This document shows positions 44,262 through 55,559 of a stretch of DNA of 64,000 bases, piece by piece; position 1 is the stretch's first letter; each line of letters begins with the position of its first letter. The translations under genes and the position numbers were made by a program. Under the pieces are notes generated by a model. It was given only the letters and a program-made list of their open reading frames with translations, had not been told where the DNA came from and searched no databases. Origin of the DNA: Stictocephala bisonia (taxonomy: Eukaryota > Arthropoda > Insecta > Hemiptera > Membracidae); NCBI GenBank assembly GCA_035578905.1, contig JAQJVL010000201.1, positions 558,001 to 622,000 of the forward strand, read 5' to 3'.

Positions 44262-44457
44262 TCGGTGGTGGGGGGAAACAGTGTTAACAGTAGATTGCGG
44301 TGAAGCCATCGCACGTTGGGTATCCCAGTGCCTACTGAATGTTCCCACTGGTCTGCGGATGGGCCACTATTCCAAGCCCACAGTGCCCTTGAGAACTGTG
44401 GACAATGGATGGACCAAGTTTCTCAAAGTTTACCCAAAACTTCGCAGTCATTATTTG
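44262..44457 (+). CDS. mARC: mARC-family MOSC protein, coding exon 3
   Basis: After TTACCAG the exon completes an Asn codon and reads RWWGETVLTVDCGEAIARWV (family: V-G-x-x-x-x-x-DCGEEAA-W), then LRMGHYSKPTVPLRT and YPKLRSHYL, ending at TTG/GTAAGG in phase 0. The DCGEAI-RW segment is the clearest MOSC-domain signature in this window. The intron upstream is 448 bp. Confidence 0.9.
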
Positions 44458-44849
44458 GTAAGGAAGTTCTTATTATTATTATTATTTTTTGAAGCAAGAT
44501 ATATTTATTCAATCATAATGTTTAAATTTTGGTTAATAATCAGTGCAATATTTTTTGTATTGTCAAAACAACTTATCATTAGCAGCTGCCATAGTTTACA
44601 CTGACTGTTAGCCATTTTACACTGTTATTTTAAATTGAACAATTTCTTATTGTTATGTTGTTTATTTAATACAATATGATTTTTTTGGAATTTACCACAA
44701 GAAACAAAATTCTCTGATATTAGCATAAGTGAGATCTTCAATCTCCTTTCTATTATTATTATTTATTGCATAAATATACCTCATAAGCAGGGACAAAGGC
44801 AGGACTCAAGAATTCCTGGGCTACAGAAAACAAGGGCTGAGCCGCTTTT

Positions 44850-45937
44850 GATAGTGGCACTGTAGTGTCTGACTGCAGACAAGGGAAGGTTATGTCACTG
44901 GCCTTATCCACCTTTCTGACAGTGGCACTGTAGTGTCTGACTGCAGACAAGGGAAGGTTATGTCACTGGCCTTATCCACCTTTTTGACAGTGGCACTGTA
45001 GTGTCTGACTGCAGACAAGGGAAGGTTATGTCACTGGCCTTATCCACCTTTCTGACAGTGGCACTGTAGTGTCTGACTGCAGACAAGGGAAGGTTATGTC
45101 ACTGGCCTTATCCACCTTTCTGACAGTGGCACTGTAGTGTCTGACTGCAGACAAGGGAAGGTTATGTCACTGGCCTTATCCACCTTTCTGACAGTGGCAC
45201 TGTAGTGTCTGACTGCAGACAAGGGAAGGTTATGTCACTGGCCTTATCCACCTTTTTGACAGTGGCACTGTAGTGTCTGACTGCAGACAAGGGAAGGTTA
45301 TGTCACTGGCCTTATCCACCTTTCTGACAGTGGCACTGTAGTGTCTGACTGCAGACAAGGGAAGGTTATGTCACTGGCCTTATCCACCTTTCTGACAGTG
45401 GCACTGTAGTGTCTGACTGCAGACAAGGGAAGGTTATGTCACTGGCCTTATCCACCTTTTTGACAGTGGCACTGTAGTGTCTGACTGCAGACGAGGGAAG
45501 GTTATGTCACTGGCCTTATCCACCTTTCTGACAGTGGCACTGTAGTGTCTGACTGCAGACGAGGGAAGGTTATGTCACTGGCCTTATCCACCTTTCTGAC
45601 AGTGGCACTGTAGTGTCTGACTGCAGACGAGGGAAGGTTATGTCACTGGCCTTATCCACCTTTTTGACAGTGGCACTGTAGTGTCTGACTGCAGACGAGG
45701 GAAGGTTATGTCACTGGCCTTATCCACCTTTCTGACAGTGGCACTGTAGTGTCTGACTGCAGACGAGGGAAGGTTATGTCACTGGCCTTATCCACCTTTC
45801 TGACAGTGGCACTGTAGTGTCTGACTGCAGACGAGGGAAGGTTATGTCACTGGCCTTATCCACCTTTCTGACAGTGGCATTGTAGTGTCTGACTGCAGAC
45901 GAGGGAAGGTTATGTCACTGGCCTTATCCACCTTTCT
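44850..45937. repeat. 68-bp satellite, about 16 copies, in mARC intron 3
   Basis: The unit begins GACAGTGGCACTGTAGTGTC and includes GTCTGACTGCAGAC, a 5-bp-arm palindrome, then GGTTATGTCACTGGCCTTAT and CCACCTTTCT. Copies in the left two thirds have GCAGACAAGGG, and those from about 45490 on have GCAGACGAGGG. A single T/C alternates in CTTT(T/C)TGACAG. Confidence 0.95.
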
Positions 45938-45939
45938 CA

Positions 45940-46206
45940 GGAATGCCACAACTTTTAATTTAATTTGGTGTGATCATTTTCACGTCTCTGGTGTTTTATT
46001 AAAACATTAAATTATAATTACTGTACAGTAATTTGCGTTTCTTGATGAGCATAACGAAATGAAAATTCAGTAATCATTTTATTGTAATACACAGTAAACC
46101 CTATGAGAAATAACCCTTGTAAATTGCTGAATGAAAAAGCTAGTATAAGAAAAAATTTTGCATTTTTTTCTCAGGAAAAACTTGAAACGTGAATGTTGTA
46201 TAATAT
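45940..46206. other. Spacer before the LTR element
   Basis: AT-rich intron sequence; ends with ATAT (46203-46206), the left copy of the target duplication. Confidence 0.5.
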
Positions 46207-46901
46207 TGCAGCGGAAACGCGATGGTACCAATTTGCAGCGGATACGCGATGGCCCCAATTTGCGGGGAAACGCGCGGGAAAATGCGTTTTGACAAAATTA
46301 CGGGATAATTAAAAGGCGGATTGAATGCGCGTTTAATTAAAATGGGTGAGTTGAATAACTCGTGATTAAGTATCAGAGGCCGTGTGAGAATATCACTGGG
46401 TAATAGGCTTCGCCGTTTCCGCCGCGTTAGAAACGCGTGGGCTGGTAAAATAGTGTTGGCCGCGTGAGTGCTAATTGACGGTGCCTAACCAATCACAACC
46501 AGCTTTGATCAGCACTAAGAGTGATCTACCTTAAGGGTAATATAATTACATGACAATTGATACATTAAATTTAATAGTGAAATAACTGGTTGGCTGCGGT
46601 CCCCTCGTGCCCTAGAGTTCCCTATCCCTACATTTAACTGACTGATTTAATCCTACCCCGCAGAACTACTCCCCCCCCCCTTAATGGTTAATTTAGCCCA
46701 ACCGAAACATAATTAATATTAATTAATTAAGGAAGAATTCTTAAACTAGGCACTTAGCTGACGAGTGAGCGGCCTCACTCTCCCTCTTGCTGGCGCTGAC
46801 CCTGGACACCGACGCACGACTCCGTACGCCGCACCCTTCCCAGATCCCCGCGCATGCGCACGCGATAGTTTCCTCTTTCACCACGGGTGGCGCTCGCCAC
46901 A
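46207..46901 (-). repeat. 3' LTR (element orientation)
   Basis: 695 bp. On the plus strand it starts TGCAGCGGAAACGCG and ends GGCGCTCGCCACA, so on the element strand it is TGTGG...CTGCA. It differs from the other LTR by about two single bases and two C in a poly-C run (46671-46680). The open frame at 46765-47064 crosses its edge and is not a gene. Confidence 0.93.
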
Positions 46902-46913
46902 ATCTCCCCCCCT
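46902..46913 (-). promoter_or_regulatory. Polypurine tract
   Basis: Minus strand AGGGGGGAGAT lies immediately before the 3' LTR start TGTGG, the expected primer for plus-strand DNA synthesis. Confidence 0.8.
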
Positions 46914-49440
46914 AAAAAGGTTTTTTTTTTTTTTTTATTTGTTTTTTTTTTTTTATAGGTGGGAGGTAAGGAAGGTTTGGGGCGCAGCTTGTCTGGCTCA
47001 AATCCCGGGGGTCCGAAGAGTCCGCCCCTCCTCCAGCAGGGAGGTGCCCTACGTTCGAAAGTGAATACGCTGTAAGTCGTCCCCAGTTGGTTAGTTGAAG
47101 CAGAGGTCAGTGCTCTGAAATTCTCCTCCTTCTTTGTTTTTGGTTTTTTTTCAAATAGAAGGTAAGGTGTGTCAGCTCGCGCGGCAAAATAACTACTTAA
47201 CTACTTATGATCCTAACAGTAAAACTGACCCTAACCATTTTGCTGGAACTAAAACTAAATCTGAAGTGGTGCGGGAGTGTGTCAGCGAAACGGTGTATAT
47301 AGTAGGACGGATCCGATTGTTATCACACCTTCCACCGGTTCTTATCGCGCAGTGTGGATTCACCACTCTGGTTAGCTGATCCCTGTAGCCACGATGGTGG
47401 TTAGCCATGATGTTGGGTAGCCATGATGTTGAGTTAGCCGTAACAGCGGCTGTGTGCACCACATAATAGTGATTCAAAATGGATACTGCATCTTCCGATG
47501 GGGCAACCCATGCCTCAAGGTAGTTGAATGCGCCACTACCCGCCATAGTTGGAGGTCAGATATGGCAATCCATGCCGAAATGCAACAAGATGACAATGTG
47601 CTTCACACTATAAAGTTGGTAAATAGACCAATAGTGGTCGGATAGCTGAATTACTGCCCCTCCTCAATCCAGGGCTCAGCCGATGGATGATAGGATAGCT
47701 GAAAGGCGGGTGGTCGCTGTTCATAGCTGGCGTGACTGGAATGACATTTCTTGAATAGGTGGAACCAGTTGACTCACACTTGGTTTTTAAGTCGCAAATC
47801 GCTGACACATGCCCTTATCGGACGCAAATCTCCCCCGCGACTATCTTAAATGGTAAGGTAATTCTATTTATTTGCTAATTTGAAAAAAAGGAAATTGAAT
47901 CAATTTAAATTAGTTATGGTTGACTAGGGAATCGTGAATTACAGAAAAATACTAATATAATAAAGGTTAAAAAGAAATAAAAAATATTAATATAAAAGGA
48001 AAATTAAATCTGAAGCTTAACATTAAATGCAATAATTGAAATTAGTAAACTTAGCTCTATTGTTCGACACACGTTACACTTCCCTTCTCTCTTTGCTTAT
48101 TAAATATGTTGGTAAATAAATGCTGGAGAGAAACACTGCCTAGTCTGTGCGTACGTCGGTCGTTAGTAAACGCGATGGGAAAACTGTCGGTGAAAAAAGG
48201 TAAACATTAAGTCGGTCTGTATGTGAGGTTGGTAATGTATAGACACATCTCGGGTGCCCTTTTTTTTGCTGTTAAAAGACAAGTGGAGGTGAAGGTAGGA
48301 TATTAATTATTAAATTAATTACTAAAGGTGATTATCAATTTTTCAATGTGTGTGTATCAAAATTAAAGTGACCTAATAGATTGTGGCTTGGCCAATTCCC
48401 CATTGTGGTATATTGTTATAGCGTCTGTCTGTCTATTGTCCTCGGTATCGCAGCCGACCCGACTTAACAATGGAATGCGATAAGAGCGACCCTTCGTCGA
48501 CGTCTTCCGCTCTGTCGCTTCCAAGAATAATTATTTGAGCTGGGTGCAGTCTATTCATATACTGACCGCGCTCGCCCATAATATAAGGTTTTCCATCTTA
48601 CAGCTACATTAAATTATATGCCAACACCCCAAATAAATATATATATATTACAATATTTAATACTAGGAAATTTTATTCTCACAACTAATTGACTCATTGT
48701 CAATTCTGACATGTTTGTCTCGCTCCTAATAATCGTCCCTAATACATCGCGCTAAATAAACCTGTTTCATATCCTTAACTTTATTACAATTCTTAATCTA
48801 ATTTGCCCGTATCCCTAGCTCATTGCTGGCATCCCTAAGTACTAACTAGAAAAGAAAGGTGATAGACAGAACAGAGATAGTTATGTGTAAGTGTGACGAC
48901 GATCGTTGTGCTACTATGTGTGAGTGACGTGTGCGTGTGTATGTGTGTGTGTGTGTTACACTGCGACTATCCTGAGGCGTGTCGACTCACCTCACGATGG
49001 CTTATCCGCCAGCTGTGTGCCGGGCAAGCAGCATAAACAAAAGTGAATTACAAAAAAAAAAACACAAAAATATTTCACAGCTTTTGTTTATACTGGAATT
49101 AAGGCTTATGAAATGATTTACTTAATCTAAGTGATAAAAAAAATTAAAACTTGCCACGGTCACAGCGGCTTAGCAGCGTGTTCCCTACTAACGATGTATA
49201 AAACGGTAAAAAAACTTTTCGGCGCCTCACGTCAACAGGACGTCGGGCAATTTGTAGGGAAGTCCTCGTAAAGAAATCCCTTAGACTCAAACGCCCGACC
49301 CCGTGGTAACTAGAGGTGTCGTCCGGAAGAAAACTTAAACGCGGGAAGACGTGTAGATAGAATGAAGGAAAGGAAAGGAAGATAGAACTTAAGAACTACA
49401 CTAACCTAGGCTAGGGACCGTCGCATAGCACTCACCCGGC
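46914..49440 (-). other. Long non-coding 3' interior of the LTR element
   Basis: About 2.5 kb between integrase and purine tract. Open frames here (such as 47205-47546 minus) have no motif. The position would suit an env gene, but no signal peptide, furin site or transmembrane pattern is recognisable. Confidence 0.5.
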
Positions 49441-49444
49441 CATA

Positions 49445-49900
49445 TTAAAACTGGGGCTGAAAAAAACGTTTTAATTGAGAAACGTGTGCCGACGTTTCAA
49501 AGCTCCCCGTCGATGGTTTCACTAACTGTACGGTGACCGGTGTGGTGAATCGGCCTATCACACACGGGTTGGACCATTGTGGCATGAGTTTGTAATTCAC
49601 GCTATCGGCCGCTTTGGACTGGGGATGTAATCTATACATAACCCAATCACCCGGTTTGAAGTTATGGGGTTTCTTACCCCTGTTGTAATACGCCTCGCGC
49701 TTTTGCCTTGCGCGACGCAGAGCGTCTAACGCTTGCCTCCAGCGCTGCTCCGTTGGAATCTGCGGGGCCGCGGGCACTAGCTCATCGAGCCTCCACGCTA
49801 ATTGAAGCGGGTGTTTTATTTCCCTGCCCAGGAACAAGCTAGCAGGCGTGACGCCTGTGCTGTCATGCTGGGCGGAATTGAAGGCCACTTTAATTGGAAT
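49445..49900 (-). pseudogene. Integrase C-terminal part of Ty3/gypsy-type pol
   Basis: The minus-strand frame has AFNSAQHDSTGVTPASLFLG (end of the catalytic core, family pattern YN---H-STG-TP--L--G), then RQKREAYYNRGKK, the PHNFKPGDWVMYR-type SH3-like domain start, and HVSQLKRFF near the end. The three catalytic acids lie upstream and are absent: the frame breaks just before AFNS, at about 49900, where AT-rich repeat sequence joins. It ends with a stop at 49445. Confidence 0.85.
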
Positions 49901-49904
49901 AAAA

Positions 49905-50425
49905 TTTTCCAATTAAAAAATTAACTGTTCAATTAACTAATTAAATTAAATTTATTGTTTAATGCTCTGTTAATTAAAATTACAAATTCAAATTACATTT
50001 ATGGATTCCCTAATACAATACTCATACAAAAGAATTGCTTCACTTTCAGTCGGTCATATTCGTTAGTGTGTTTGTTCAACCAATAAGTTCTCCTCCAAAA
50101 AAAATGTGTAGCTAGAAAACTGAACCACTACAGGTAGGTCAGCCAGAAAAACCCTATTATTTACAAAATACCCTAAAAAATTTTCCCATTAAAAATTAAC
50201 TGCTCCCTTAACTAATTAAATTGAATTTATTGTCAAATGTCCATTAATTAATTAAATTAAATTTATTGTTTAGTGGCCAATTAATTAATTAATAAAATTA
50301 CAAATACAATTTATATTTTCTTGTTTACAAATGCCTTATTGCGATATTTATTTAAAAGAATTGTTCCACTTTTAGTCAGTAATATTCGTCAGTGTGTTTG
50401 TGCAATCTATAAGCTCAGTTAGACA
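49905..50425. repeat. Diverged direct repeat at the deletion junction of the LTR element
   Basis: The stretches 49905-50090 and 50155-50425 share AAATTTATTGTTTA, AATTAACTG, AAAAGAATTG, and TCAGTGTGTTTGTGCAA-like sequence. They sit where protease and polymerase should be, so they mark a deletion or an inserted AT-rich element. Confidence 0.55.
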
Positions 50426-50803
50426 CGGCTGGGTGTCTTGGAGTAGATAAAACCGGTTTCTTCTATGTCGATCGATAATGCTAAAGTATAACTGGAATAC
50501 CGTTGACCTGTTGTAATATAATAGCTTGCTGGGGTGACATTTAATACTGGCTGAAAGAAAATATGCTAAACTTAACTTAATATGAACTGTACATAATCAA
50601 TAGAATACATTACATACTGTAAATAATAGAAACATTAATCAATAGTTAATTGTCTCTCCACTCAGGTTACTCCGAGATTTCCCAAGCGAAATTTTATTTT
50701 CAGTCTTATTAACTCCTCACATAGTTACTCTTTATTTTTTATTTTTTTTTTTTTTTACATTTTACATTTGATTTTACATTTTTTTTACATTTTTAACTTA
50801 ATT

Positions 50804-51481
50804 TTATATATTTTTTTTTACGTTTTTTTCCTTTTTAATAGATTTCCACTTATTCATTTTGGAAAAGAGGACTACATTATTATTAACTTCGCTTGGAAAA
50901 TAATTAGCGTGAAATCTCCTAGGTAGTTGGATGTAACCCAAGCTTTGAGAAAATCTGTCACAAAATTCGTTATCACAAGGTGTAATTAAAAATAGATTGC
51001 CGCACACATCGTGAACGAAATTACACTATTACAATTACTTAAATATAAATGAATGAAAAAGGCCGTCCAAAATACTATTGGCTTTCGTGTATGTACTAAT
51101 GGCTAGAGTGGAATGAATTTCCTGCAGACTTTGATAAATATTTGATATTGCTTTATAAGATTTATAGTTAATATATCTGACGTTATTTACACAAATTTGA
51201 ATATTTTTCCCTTTAATTAAATTCAACAAATGTGGGCACGAGGTTCGAAGGTATATTGTTAAAAGCACTCACGCGTTCGTATAAACGGAAAATGTACACA
51301 AAATTGGATTCGTAACTTCTTCTCCCTTCATTTTTTTACTATTTATCTTTCTTAAGTAAATTGAAAAAGAGGGACATATACGGAAATTGACAACGATGAA
51401 ATCACCGGATGCACGTCGTCGCAGCCTATAGACAGGTTTAAAAAACGAACGACCCAGCCCGTCTACACCGCAGACACGCAC
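50804..51481 (-). pseudogene. Unrecognised coding remnant at gag position
   Basis: Three minus-strand frames (51481-51269, 51268-51035, 51007-50804) are in the same phase, separated only by stops, so together they look like one old frame of about 225 codons. Segments include NIYQSLQEIHSTLAIS and DRFSQSLGYIQLPRRF. The position within 1 kb of the 5' LTR fits gag, but I recognise no capsid or zinc-knuckle motif. Confidence 0.4.
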
Positions 51482-51814
51482 CTCCCGGTTCGCACCGTCA
51501 TCATTCTCGGCATTTATTACACAAAAAATTTAAATCACCTTCTTAAAAATAATATTGCACTAAATTCCATTCGAGTAATTCGCAAATTTGTTGCCTTATG
51601 GTTGAATGCCAAGAGTGAAAGTCATGTTTGCCGGTCGGCCGACATGCTCGTGACGACATGCTCGTGACATGCCCGTGCCGTGACCGACATGTCCGAATCG
51701 GCATCCCTTCGTGCAAACTAACCGAGCTTTTACTAATAAAACCCCTACATGTATATTGCCAAAACTGATCGCCCTGCCATTTCACTCCTAAAAAAAAAAT
51801 ATTTAATTTTAATT

Positions 51815-51832
51815 CCGAACGCTCTGCTACCA
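51815..51832 (-). promoter_or_regulatory. tRNA primer-binding site
   Basis: Minus strand TGGTAGCAGAGCGTTCGG begins two bases after the 5' LTR end. TGGTAGCAGAG is complementary to the 3' end of animal initiator tRNA-Met. Confidence 0.75.
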
Positions 51833-51834
51833 AT

Positions 51835-52531
51835 TGCAGCGGAAACGCGATGGTACCAATTTGCAGCGGATACGCGATGGCCCCAATTTGCGGGGAAACG
51901 CGCGGGAAAATGCGTTTTGACAAAATTACGGGATGATTAAAAGGCGGATTGAATGCGCGTTTAATTAAAATGGGTGAGTTGAATAACTCGTGATTAAGTA
52001 TCAGAGGCCGTGTGAGAATATCACTGGGTAATAGGCTTCGCCGTTTCCGCCGCGTTAGAAACGCGTGGGCTGGTAAAATAGTGTTGGCCGCGTGAGTGCT
52101 AATTGACGGTGCCTAACCAATCACAACCAGCTTTGATCAGCACTAAGAGTGATCTACCTTAAGGGTAATATAATTACATGACAATTGATACATTAAATTT
52201 AATAGTGAAATAACTGGTTGGCTGCGATCCCCTCGTGCCCTAGAGTTCCCTATCCCTACATTTAACTGACTGATTTAATCCTACCCCGCAGAACTACTCC
52301 CCCCCCCCCCTTAATGGTTAATTTAGCCCAACCGAAACATAATTAATATTAATTAATTAAGGAAGAATTCTTAAACTAGGCACTTAGCTGACGAGTGAGC
52401 GGCCTCACTCTCCCTCTTGCTGGCGCTGACCCTGGACACCGACGCACGACTCCGTACGCCGCACCCTTCCCAGATCCCCGCGCATGCGCACGCGATAGTT
52501 TCCTCTTTCACCACGGGTGGCGCTCGCCACA
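51835..52531 (-). repeat. 5' LTR (element orientation)
   Basis: 697 bp, TG...CA ends, almost identical to 46207-46901. It contains the sense promoter of the element, but no TATA box can be placed with confidence. Confidence 0.93.
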
Positions 52532-52539
52532 ATATGTTA

Positions 52540-52910
52540 AGTTAAATTAAATCTTTTAGTTTAAATATTTTGTATTCAAGTCAATAGTTCCTTTACAATC
52601 ATTTAAAAATTAGTTTCATTTGATCCTGAATCTGGTCCACCTATCAACGCCTGGTTTTCATTTGTAACATTTGACCACAAAGAAGCTTGTTACACAAGAA
52701 ATTTTAGATAATACTACAATTAGATTGTAGAATTATCTAATCACACAGATGTAAATATATTTAGTAAAACAACTATCTGAAGTCATGTAATGTGAAAAAT
52801 CCTTAAGATTTTAAAGTGATTTTAATAGTTGTTCTAATTACCTATAGACCAATAAATTATGTGGATTCGTAATATATGGTTATAAGAACAATATAATGTA
52901 TTAACATTAT
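52540..52910. other. mARC intron 3, no gene seen
   Basis: AT-rich, no motif. Confidence 0.4.
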
Positions 52911-53055
52911 AATGTTATAATAAAAAATAATAACTGAGCACCCTTAAACAGTTTTTTTATTAATTAATAAAAAAACTGTTTAAGGGTGCTCAGTTATTAT
53001 TTTTTATTATAACATTATTATTAATAGCAGCCCTAGGAATTACAACTTTTGTATT
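52911..53055. repeat. Perfect 106-bp palindrome plus dispersed-repeat tail
   Basis: 52911-53016 is its own reverse complement: 53-bp arms with no spacer, centred on TATTAATTAATA. The right half and following TAGCAGCCCTAGGAATTA match repeats at 1928-1996 (minus) and 3113-3150, so one end of a small element appears to have been duplicated in inverted form. Confidence 0.85.
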
Positions 53056-53059
53056 AACA

Positions 53060-54622
53060 TTGTATTGATGAGAAATTTATTATTCTATATTTATGGATTG
53101 TCCTGATTAAAAATGGGTAAGTGCTAAGTATGAGAAAAATACTAATATGAGTATAATTAATAAATTATATATTTGCATATATTAGACATAAGGAGAGAAA
53201 TAAATGAAAAATTACTTTATTGTACATTTATGTTACAACTGGCAAGGTTAGGAGTAAAAAGTCCTCTTTTCCACTAAAGCATACCATAGAGAAGTGTTCA
53301 AGCATAAATTTAATTTAACTTTAATGTATAAATCAATCCAATTCTTTTTATTCAACTATCCCACAATAAATAAACAAATATGGTATAGGTATTATAAAAT
53401 ACATATTAAACTGGTGTTAGTTTCATTATCATTAAATATTTAATACAACAGCAGAGTTGTGATCCCGCATCATTAAACTTGCTTCTAACTTGTTTAAAAT
53501 AGTAGTTCCGTGGCCTGTCTGAGGATGTTTGTATAAGGCCAGTAAAGTCACAGCCTACTTGTAAGAGCTGCGTGTCAGTCCCAAAGGCGAAAAATGTCGC
53601 ATCCCAAGTACTTAAGGCAGTGCTGTAACCCAGCTACTTGAGGATAAAGTGTTATGGAGATTGTATGTGATAGGTTCAATGGTTGGTCCTCTCAATACAG
53701 ACACAGTGTCCACTCAATGATTGCCATCGACATGGACACTACTATAGAAGTCCATGTTGGATGGTAGTCAAGATTTAGATGTTTAGGGAAGAGAACTGAG
53801 TGTCAGACTTGTCAGTTAGCTGAAAATCAGACCAAAATTACGTGGTTCGGATTCCATGTAAAGCTGTAGGTTCTTAGCTGCTTTGTCATTGGGCTATTAA
53901 TAAATAGCTCTTTCTGAAAAAACAGATGACCTTAGTTAGTAACAGTTACTACACTTGTTCATCTACACTGATCACAATCATTCGCCCCTCATATTTGCTC
54001 ATATCTTAACGATTGGCGTCTTATGAATGGATAATAATAATCCTACTCTCTGTTCCTAGTATTTCTCAATGGATGGTTTCACTGACATCAAGAGGTAAAA
54101 GCAAAAGAATAGACGCGAGTATATGACTGACAGATACTCACTTTGCTCACTCAAGAAAAGTTGAAAAATGTTGAAAGGTGTCACTCCCCTGCGCATGTCC
54201 TTGCTCCTAAGTATTGCATAAAATGAGTTTAATACAACATATTATATTTTATATTATTTTTTAGGTTTTATCTGATATTATCCTTATAACTAGAAATATT
54301 TAATTAAATATAGATTTTTAATATTAATATAAATCAATCGATTTCATATGAAATCAATCAATTTAATATTAATATTAAAAATTCTAACTTTTTTAATAAA
54401 ATTAAAAAATCACTTAAACATTCTAATTTAATACACAATAAATATACTTATTTATCATTAAACTTATAAGCTATAGATCTTGTTACTAAGGCTAATATCA
54501 CAAATATGTTTCACTTAACAGTCAAGATAATTAAACTAATTAAATCTAAAATATCTCAAATCACATTCCAATAATTCAGCAATATTGAAGCTTTTTAAAT
54601 GTTAGTTTAAAATGTTAATCAG
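53060..54622. other. mARC intron 3, 3' part, no gene seen
   Basis: AT-rich, with an imperfect palindrome around 54305-54375 (AATATTAATAT ... ATATTAATATT). It ends with an AATCAG acceptor at 54622. Confidence 0.4.
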
Positions 54623-54828
54623 GGAGCCTATTCTTACATGGCCAGTTACCACTTAATCACAGAAGAATCAATAGCTGAATTGAACAGTCATCTGAGCCAT
54701 CCAATCAGCCAAGAGCAATTCCGGGCCAACGTGACAGTTAAGGGAGCAGAAGACTTTGCTGAAGACTTGTGGGATTGGATCAAGCTTGGAGACCAAGTGG
54801 TTTTGCGAAACTTCAAACCTTGTACAAG
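54623..54828 (+). CDS. mARC: mARC-family MOSC protein, coding exon 4
   Basis: Starts in phase 0 after AATCAG, in register with exon 3. It reads GAYSYMASYHLITEESIAEL, then QFRANVTVKGAEDFAEDLWD and KLGDQVVLRNFKPCTR, ending ACAAG/GTAGGA in phase 2. This is the family core (LL-SEASL-DLN, F-PNIVV-G---YAED-WD---IGD, C-RC). The CTR shown would be followed by the second Cys and the TTVDP motif in the next exon, which I could not find before 64000. The intron from exon 3 is 10.2 kb and contains the LTR element. Confidence 0.9.
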
Positions 54829-54829
54829 G

Positions 54830-55115
54830 TAGGACCATCCAGATCAATTATCAATGTAGGCCTATATACTAGTTTAGGTTACGTTATTGTCAAAAGATCT
54901 TATCGATTGTACTTCTAAAAGACTAACAGTCTCAGTAGTAAAAATCAGAGTTATTCGTTTTAGATTAACATCTGTAATGTTACCGTATTCACACCACGCC
55001 AGTATCATTAATCTTTTGTCAGTTGTTATCAGTTCACCGAGCACAGAGCGCTTGTATTATCTGTAGATCTGCCATTTCCTACCCAGTATACTGTGTCATT
55101 ATGCCAAGATATTCT
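54830..55115. other. mARC intron 4 start, no gene seen
   Basis: No recognisable exon or repeat. The remaining 50 or so mARC residues were searched for in the plus strand from here on without success. Confidence 0.4.
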
Positions 55116-55119
55116 CGCT

Positions 55120-55515
55120 TATTTTTTTTTACCTCAGTACTCAATGAACTGAACAGTGCCAATTACTTTGGAGATGGCTATCTAGTTTGACTGCTCCATC
55201 TTACAAGTCCCCGCCAACCTCGATGGCCACTGCAACCTTGTTTGGCCTCAGCATCCTTTTTAAGAGCTTCCCTATGGAGTCAAGCTTGCAAAGTGGCCTG
55301 TACGATGATGGGGAGTCTGAGAGTATTTAATGACCTTGCCAATTAAACCAGGCATGAATTCTTTCATTGAGAAGGGAACTACTCCACTTCCAATCATGCA
55401 TTCAGCATACGTAGCAGCAGTTGCAGTTGCTTGCCATGATGACCTTCAGAATCTCAGCAAGGATGCCATCAGGCCCTGGAGCTCTGATGTTCTTTATGGT
55501 GGATACTGACACTAC
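55120..55515 (-). pseudogene. R1-like LINE polymerase fragment
   Basis: The minus strand reads IKNIRAPGPDGILAEILK (near 55440-55500) and, after breaks, YRPLCKLDSIGKLLKRML (near 55240-55300). APG-DGI and YRPLCLLD--GKLLE are the entry motifs of R1/I-type polymerases. No catalytic box is present. Confidence 0.65.
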
Positions 55516-55559
55516 AAGTACTTGTTATCTTAGCCAGGGAAGAGGATATGATAACAAGT

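Larger units (their letters stand above)
46207..52531 (-). mobile_element. LTR retrotransposon, internally deleted, recent
   Basis: Two direct LTRs (695 and 697 bp) bound a 4.93-kb interior. A four-base ATAT target duplication flanks it (46203-46206 and 52532-52535). A primer site complementary to initiator tRNA-Met next to the right LTR and a purine tract next to the left LTR both put the element on the minus strand, opposite to the host mARC gene. The interior keeps only the integrase C-terminus and a gag-position remnant. Protease, polymerase and RNase H are missing, so the copy is non-autonomous. The integrase style fits the Ty3/gypsy group. Confidence 0.92.

Noticed and set aside
46765..47546. 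Several frames of 80-113 codons in and next to the LTR
   Set aside because: They cross the LTR edge or lie in the non-coding interior, without motifs; the LTR copy at 52 kb shows the same sequence.
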